A stretch of 35,282 nucleotides of DNA from assembly GCF_900129205.1 (NCBI RefSeq), contig NZ_FQUK01000027.1:1-35282 (forward strand), read 5' to 3'. The notes beneath the pieces were generated by a model, which was not told the DNA's origin, ran no database searches, and saw nothing but the letters and a program-made list of their open reading frames with translations. Source of the stretch: Thermomonas hydrothermalis (GTDB taxonomy: Bacteria > Pseudomonadota > Gammaproteobacteria > Xanthomonadales > Xanthomonadaceae). Position numbers and translations under genes: made by a program. Shown in pieces: positions 31,663-35,282 of this stretch (positions are counted from its first letter, which is position 1; each line of letters begins with the position of its first letter).

Positions 31663-33186
31663 ATTCTGGACACGCTCGCCGTCACGTACCGCAAGGTCGA
31701 TACGCTGATCCCCTACGCCCGCAATCCGCGCACGCACAGCGACGAGCAGATCGCGCGCATCGCCGCCACCATCGCCGAGTTCGGCTGGACCAACCCGATC
31801 CTGGTCGATGGCGAAAACGGCATCATCGCCGGCCACGGCCGACTGCTGGCCGCACGCAAGCTGGGGCTCACCGAAGTGCCGGTGATCGAGCTTGCGCACC
31901 TGACGCCTGCGCAGAAGCGCGCCTACGTGATCGCCGACAACCGGCTCGCACTCGACGCCGGCTGGGACGAGGCGATGCTCGCGCTGGAGTTCGCCGAACT
32001 GGCCGACGCCGGCTTCGATCTGGACCTGACCGGCTTCTCGGCCTCCGAGATCGAAGGCCTGCTCGACCACATCGAGGAGACGGAACCGTCCGCCGATGAG
32101 GACGAGCGTGCGCCGGAAGGCGACGCGGACGAGGACGACATCACGGTGCCGCGCATCGTCATCAGCCGCTCGGGCGACATCTGGCGGCTGGGTGAGCATC
32201 GCCTCATCTGCGCCGACTCGGCCGACAGCGCCGCCATCGAGCGCTTGATGGCGGGCGAGCGTGCGGCGCTGCTCTTTACCAGCCCGCCCTATGCCAACCA
32301 GCGCAACTACACCACGGGCGGCATTGCGGACTGGGATGCGCTCATGCATGGCGTCTTTGCCGCGGCCATGCCGATCATGCGCGCCGACGGCCAGATGCTG
32401 GTCAACCTGGGCCTGGTGCATCGCGACGGTGAATGGCAGCCCTACTGGGACGGCTGGATCGAGTGGATGCGCGCGCAAGGCTGGCGGCGCTTTGGCTGGT
32501 ACGTGTGGGATCAGGGCGTGACGGTGCCGGGGGATTGGGTAGGACGCCTGGCCCCCCGCCACGAGTTCATCTTCCACTTCAACCGCGAAGCCCGAAAGCC
32601 CAACAAGATCGTGCCGTGCAAGTGGGCCGGGCAGGAAACCCACCTGCGCGCCGACGGTTCGTCCACCGCGATGCGCGGCAAGGACGGCAAGGTCGGCGCC
32701 TGGTGCCACGCGGGGCTGCCGACGCAGGACTACCGCATCCCCGACTCGGTCATCAGCATCACGCGCCAGCGCGGGCCGATCGACAAAGAACGAGAGATCG
32801 ACCACCCGGCGGTCTTTCCCATCGGCTTGCCGCAGTTCGTGATGGAGGCTTACACGAACGAGGGCGACGTCGTCTTCGAGCCCTTCTCAGGCTCGGGCAC
32901 CACGATCTTGGCGGGTGAGGCGTGCGGCCGCCGGGTCAGGGCCTCGGAGCTTGCGCCAGAGTATGTCGACGTGGCCGTGATCCGCTGGATCAAGAACCAC
33001 CCCGACCAGACGCCGGTGCTGGAGTCCACCGGCCAGACCTGGGACGAGGTCAAGGCTGAACGGGAGCCCGAGGGCGTGACCGCAACCTATGCCGACGCCA
33101 AGAAACGCCTGTCGGACGTCTTCAACGACCGCATGGCGAAATTGGCCGACCCGCCGTATTCACCCTGGGGGCGCAATCGCAAATGA
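31663..33186 (+). CDS. ParB-domain DNA methyltransferase, first of a tandem pair (start uncertain)
   Basis: From the ATT at 31663 the product is 507 aa. A ParB/Srx-like domain at about 10-95 (LIPYARNPRTHSDEQIARIA, IIAGHGRLLAARKLGL) is followed by a beta-class amino-methyltransferase with motif IV TSPPY at 206-210 and motif I FSGSGTT at 408-414. TSPPY suggests N4-cytosine or N6-adenine transfer. No ATG, GTG or TTG lies at the domain start: in-frame ATGs exist only at 31366 and 31504, upstream of a hairpin. ATT follows GAGG by 5 bases, and the N-terminal length then matches the next gene within one residue. Its stop overlaps the second enzyme's ATG. Confidence 0.85.
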   Translation: MLDTLAVTYRKVDTLIPYARNPRTHSDEQIARIAATIAEFGWTNPILVDGENGIIAGHGRLLAARKLGLTEVPVIELAHLTPAQKRAYVIADNRLALDAGWDEAMLALEFAELADAGFDLDLTGFSASEIEGLLDHIEETEPSADEDERAPEGDADEDDITVPRIVISRSGDIWRLGEHRLICADSADSAAIERLMAGERAALLFTSPPYANQRNYTTGGIADWDALMHGVFAAAMPIMRADGQMLVNLGLVHRDGEWQPYWDGWIEWMRAQGWRRFGWYVWDQGVTVPGDWVGRLAPRHEFIFHFNREARKPNKIVPCKWAGQETHLRADGSSTAMRGKDGKVGAWCHAGLPTQDYRIPDSVISITRQRGPIDKEREIDHPAVFPIGLPQFVMEAYTNEGDVVFEPFSGSGTTILAGEACGRRVRASELAPEYVDVAVIRWIKNHPDQTPVLESTGQTWDEVKAEREPEGVTATYADAKKRLSDVFNDRMAKLADPPYSPWGRNRK

Positions 33187-34475
33187 ACTGGCTCGCCGAC
33201 AAAATCGAGCGCTGGCCGACCGAGCGCCTGTTGCCCTACATCCGCAACCCGCGCACGCACTCGGATGAGCAGATTGCTCAGATTGCCGCATCGATTGCCG
33301 AATTTGGCTTCGTCAACCCGATCCTGGTGGGCAGCGACGGCATCATTGTGGCCGGTCACGGGCGCTTGGCGGCGGCGCGCAAGCTGGGGCTTACCACCGT
33401 GCCGGTCGTGGTGCTTGACCACCTCACGCCGACCCAGCGTCGGGCGCTGGTGATCGCCGACAACAAGATCGCCGAGAACGCCGGATGGGACGAGGAACTG
33501 CTGCGTCTGGAGCTGGCCGAGTTGCAGGAGGCCGATTTCGACTTGGCGCTCACCGGCTTCGATGCCGACGAGTTGCTGGAGATCATGGCGGGTGAGGAGA
33601 CCACCACCGAGGGCAACACCGACGAGGATGCTGCTCCCGACGTGCCCGAGGAACCCGTCTCCCGGCTGGGCGACGTCTGGCGACTCGGGCCGCACCGCCT
33701 GGTCTGCGGCGACGCAACCACCGCCGAGGCCTATGCGCGCCTGTTTCCGGACGGCGAGCGGGCGGACATGGTGTTCACCGATCCGCCCTACAACGTGAAC
33801 TACGCCAACAGCGCGAAGGACAAGCTGCGCGGCAAACACCGCCCCATCCTCAACGATGCGCTGGGCGAAGGCTTCTACGATTTCCTCTACGACGCGCTGT
33901 CGCTGCTCGTTGCCCACACCCGCGGCGCGATCTACGTCGCCATGTCCTCCAGCGAACTGGATACACTGCAGGCGGCTTTCCGCACCGCCGGCGGCCACTG
34001 GTCCACCTTCATCATCTGGGCCAAGAACACCTTCACGCTGGGTCGCTCGGACTACCAGCGCCAGTACGAGCCGATCCTCTACGGCTGGCCGGAGGGTGGC
34101 GAGCGTCACTGGTGCGGCGACCGCGATCAGGGGGATGTGTGGCACTTCAACAAGCCGCGCGTCAACGATCTGCACCCGACGATGAAGCCCGTGGAGCTGG
34201 TCGAGCGCGCCATCCGCAACTCCAGTCGGCCCGGCGATGTGGTGCTTGATCCCTTTGGAGGTTCCGGCACGACGCTGATCGCCGCTGAGAAGTCGGGGCG
34301 TCAGGCACGACTGATCGAGCTCGATCCCAAGTACGTCGACGTGATTGTTCGCCGCTGGCAGGAGTACGCCGGGGCGCAGGCGGTACGGGAATCGGATGGT
34401 GTCCGTTTCGATGACCTGGTCGGCACAGCCGATGCTGCCGACGCCAGTGATGTGGATGCCGAGGAGGCGCTGTGA
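33183..34475 (+). CDS. ParB-domain DNA methyltransferase, second of a tandem pair
   Basis: The 430-aa product has the same ParB-like domain at about 10-95 (LLPYIRNPRTHSDEQIAQIA and VAGHGRLAAARKLGLTTVPV) followed by an N6-adenine type methyltransferase: motif IV DPPY at 200-203 and motif I FGGSGTT at 358-364, in beta-class order. It therefore differs from its neighbour in catalytic motif (DPPY against SPPY), so they probably modify different bases or sites. The ATG overlaps the first enzyme's stop in ATGA. No restriction endonuclease is adjacent, so these look like orphan, possibly anti-restriction, phage enzymes. Confidence 0.9.
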   Translation: MNWLADKIERWPTERLLPYIRNPRTHSDEQIAQIAASIAEFGFVNPILVGSDGIIVAGHGRLAAARKLGLTTVPVVVLDHLTPTQRRALVIADNKIAENAGWDEELLRLELAELQEADFDLALTGFDADELLEIMAGEETTTEGNTDEDAAPDVPEEPVSRLGDVWRLGPHRLVCGDATTAEAYARLFPDGERADMVFTDPPYNVNYANSAKDKLRGKHRPILNDALGEGFYDFLYDALSLLVAHTRGAIYVAMSSSELDTLQAAFRTAGGHWSTFIIWAKNTFTLGRSDYQRQYEPILYGWPEGGERHWCGDRDQGDVWHFNKPRVNDLHPTMKPVELVERAIRNSSRPGDVVLDPFGGSGTTLIAAEKSGRQARLIELDPKYVDVIVRRWQEYAGAQAVRESDGVRFDDLVGTADAADASDVDAEEAL

Positions 34476-34522
34476 AGCAGTCGCGCTGGATGTTCGATGG
34501 AGAAGCCAAGCGCTTTTTCAAT

Positions 34523-34834
34523 CTAATCGGGCCAGGGCGTGACCCGGATGGTCGTGGGGTCGTAAATCTGCTCGCGCGCACGGGATATGGTGGCGGAGGC
34601 CTTATTGAGAGCTTCTCTCTCCGTCTTTGCCCGGACGTGGAACACGACGCAGTCGTGATGATCGGTGGTGCGGATCGCATTCACTGACCAACGGCGCGAT
34701 GGGGCAGCTGGCCTGGTCTTTTGTCGGCCTGTCCCGCCGCACTTGAAGCACACGCCGCCCAGCACGTTGGCGTAAATGGCAAGACGACCCTTCCCCTGGC
34801 AGCGCGCGCATGGATAGGTCGTGGGCGTCTTCAT
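34523..34834 (-). CDS. Small zinc-ribbon protein (CxxCxGxG repeats)
   Basis: The 103-aa product has two DnaJ-type zinc knuckles, PCARCQGKGRL and VCFKCGGTGR, near residues 8-36, so a single zinc site is likely. The rest is a helical, Arg-rich segment (AKTEREALNKASATISRARE) and the end IRVTPWPD. I know no function; small proteins of this type occur in phages. It is convergent with the methyltransferases and ends 47 bases from the second. AGGAG lies before the ATG. A partial frame on the opposite strand overlaps it and is less convincing. Confidence 0.7.
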   Translation of the reverse strand: MKTPTTYPCARCQGKGRLAIYANVLGGVCFKCGGTGRQKTRPAAPSRRWSVNAIRTTDHHDCVVFHVRAKTEREALNKASATISRAREQIYDPTTIRVTPWPD

Positions 34835-34837
34835 CGC

Positions 34838-34920
34838 TTACTCCTGGTTGGCGGCGCGGGCGACTTCGTGCGCGCGGGCCAGTTCCGCCTGGGCGCTGGC
34901 AATCAGGTCCAGGCGCAGGT
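34838..34920 (-). pseudogene. C-terminal remnant of a small gene cut by the ISL3 element
   Basis: The minus strand encodes HLRLDLIASAQAELARAHEV plus a short end and then stops 3 bases before the zinc-ribbon gene, as in a tight operon. Going upstream the frame enters what I take to be the ISL3 end at 34921, and no ribosome binding site precedes the ATG at 34933. The simplest reading is a gene whose 5' part was removed. If the IS end is elsewhere it could be an intact 31-aa or 62-aa gene. Confidence 0.35.
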
Positions 34921-35282
34921 GGCTCTTCGTCATTTCGTGTGGAACACAACACTCACAATGCTCCCCTGGTTGTTGAGCCCGGTGGGCATGTGTGCAGGCC
35001 GCTGGCCGGCCTGTGCACATGTCCACGAGGCGTGTTTGATCAGGAGGATGAGTCCATGGGCATTGCCGTAGAAGCTCTGTTCACCAGCGCGCTGGGCTTG
35101 CAGCCGCCGTGGGTCGTCGATGACGTCAGGCTCGACACCGCCAAGCGGCGTATCGACTTCGAGATCGGCTGCCACACCAGCAGGCTCGCCTGCCCGGCAT
35201 GCGGTGCGGCCACGCAACCGGTGCACGACCGGCTGCGCCGATCCTGGCGGCACCTGGACTTCTTCCAGTTCGAGGCCTGGCT
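34921..35282 (+). mobile_element. Left part of an ISL3-family insertion sequence (continues past the window)
   Basis: The transposase start at 35056 is about 135 bases from GGCTCTTCGTCATTTCGTG, which resembles an ISL3-type terminus beginning GG. Between lie a CAGGCC/GGCCTG hairpin and non-coding DNA. The right inverted repeat and target duplication are outside the window, so the boundary is tentative. Confidence 0.55.
35056..35282 (+). CDS. ISL3-family transposase, N-terminal part (3' end outside window)
   Basis: The visible 75 codons (MGIAVEALFTSALGLQPPWV, then HTSRLACPACGAATQPVHDR and RRSWRHLDFFQFEAW) match the N-terminus of ISL3-family transposases: a zinc-ribbon (CPACG) and the R-R-S-W-R-H-L-D segment that precede the DDE core. 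The second Cys pair of the ribbon and the catalytic residues lie beyond the window. ATG 35056 has AGGAGG 8 bases upstream. Such enzymes move the element by cut and paste. Confidence 0.9.
   Translation, partial: MGIAVEALFTSALGLQPPWVVDDVRLDTAKRRIDFEIGCHTSRLACPACGAATQPVHDRLRRSWRHLDFFQFEAW

Larger units (their letters stand above)
16453..35282. mobile_element. Phage-like integrative element downstream of ssrA (right end outside window)
   Basis: From the ssrA terminator onward no core gene is seen. The content is a serine recombinase operon, a PIN-nuclease cassette, and a plus-strand phage early and replication module ending in two DNA methyltransferases, then an ISL3 insertion. Gene density, 4-bp overlaps and phage families (BRO, DUF6511, DUF6362, helicase-primase, RuvC-like) support the call. 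The tmRNA 3' end is intact. I found no second copy of its last bases in the window, so the attachment sites are not located, and it may be a degenerate or composite element. Confidence 0.7.

Noticed and set aside
34472-34687. 71-aa plus-strand frame starting GTG at the second methyltransferase stop
   Set aside because: The GTGA overlap is suggestive, but most of the frame is antisense to the better supported zinc-ribbon gene and I recognise no family; a truncated gene remains possible.
1-35282. CRISPR array
   Set aside because: No series of regularly spaced identical repeats was found; the Cas4-like nuclease has no cas neighbours.

Overview
The window is GC-rich DNA from a gammaproteobacterium, most likely of the Xanthomonas/Lysobacter group (Lysobacterales). 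This rests on the protein sequences of RNase E, NfuA and DnaB, on the gene order rpsF-rpsR-rplI-dnaB-alr, and on an Ala/Pro-rich one-helix membrane protein of a kind familiar from xanthomonads. It has two parts. Bases 1-16452 are core chromosome ending at the tmRNA gene. From just past the tmRNA terminator to the window end the DNA is a mobile, phage-like element.

Core part. The left edge holds the end of an IS5-type element that has cut off the C-terminal tail of a LuxR-type response regulator (281-409). Then come rne (minus), rluC (plus), a pterin-4a-carbinolamine dehydratase (minus), nfuA and a repetitive membrane protein (plus), two small overlapping genes plus asnS (minus), an IscA/ErpA-type Fe-S carrier, the ribosomal protein genes rpsF, rpsR and rplI, dnaB, alr, a wax ester synthase/DGAT and ssrA. 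Regulatory signals visible here include a good promoter and hairpin leader before rpsF, a terminator after rplI, a consensus DnaA box before dnaB, and a promoter and terminator for ssrA.

Mobile part. Directly after ssrA lies a minus-strand operon of five overlapping genes: a 63-aa protein, a DUF2924 protein, a large serine recombinase and two paralogous HTH proteins. It ends in a clear terminator facing ssrA. Next is a second minus-strand operon: an excisionase-type HTH protein, a PIN-domain nuclease and an unrecognised 751-aa protein. This looks like a toxin-antitoxin pair with a third, uncharacterised component and is the best candidate for an undescribed system. Its promoter carries a tandem 9-bp repeat between the -35 and -10.

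Divergent from it runs a plus-strand phage early/replication module with many 4-bp overlaps: an HTH protein, an unknown protein, a BRO-type antirepressor, an AAA ATPase, an unknown protein, a DUF6511 protein, a Cas4/RecB-like Fe-S nuclease, a small HTH protein, a TOPRIM plus SF3 helicase-primase, a RuvC-like resolvase, a small unknown, a DUF6362 protein, and two tandem ParB-domain DNA methyltransferases. An 18-bp inverted repeat built from GGTGACC motifs lies just after the primase-helicase, and a GGTTTGC repeat cluster with a terminator-like hairpin lies before the methyltransferases. The first methyltransferase has no ATG where its domain begins and may start at ATT. A zinc-ribbon protein follows, and an ISL3-family element then appears to interrupt the module. 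No structural or packaging phage genes are seen, and the right end of the element is outside the window.
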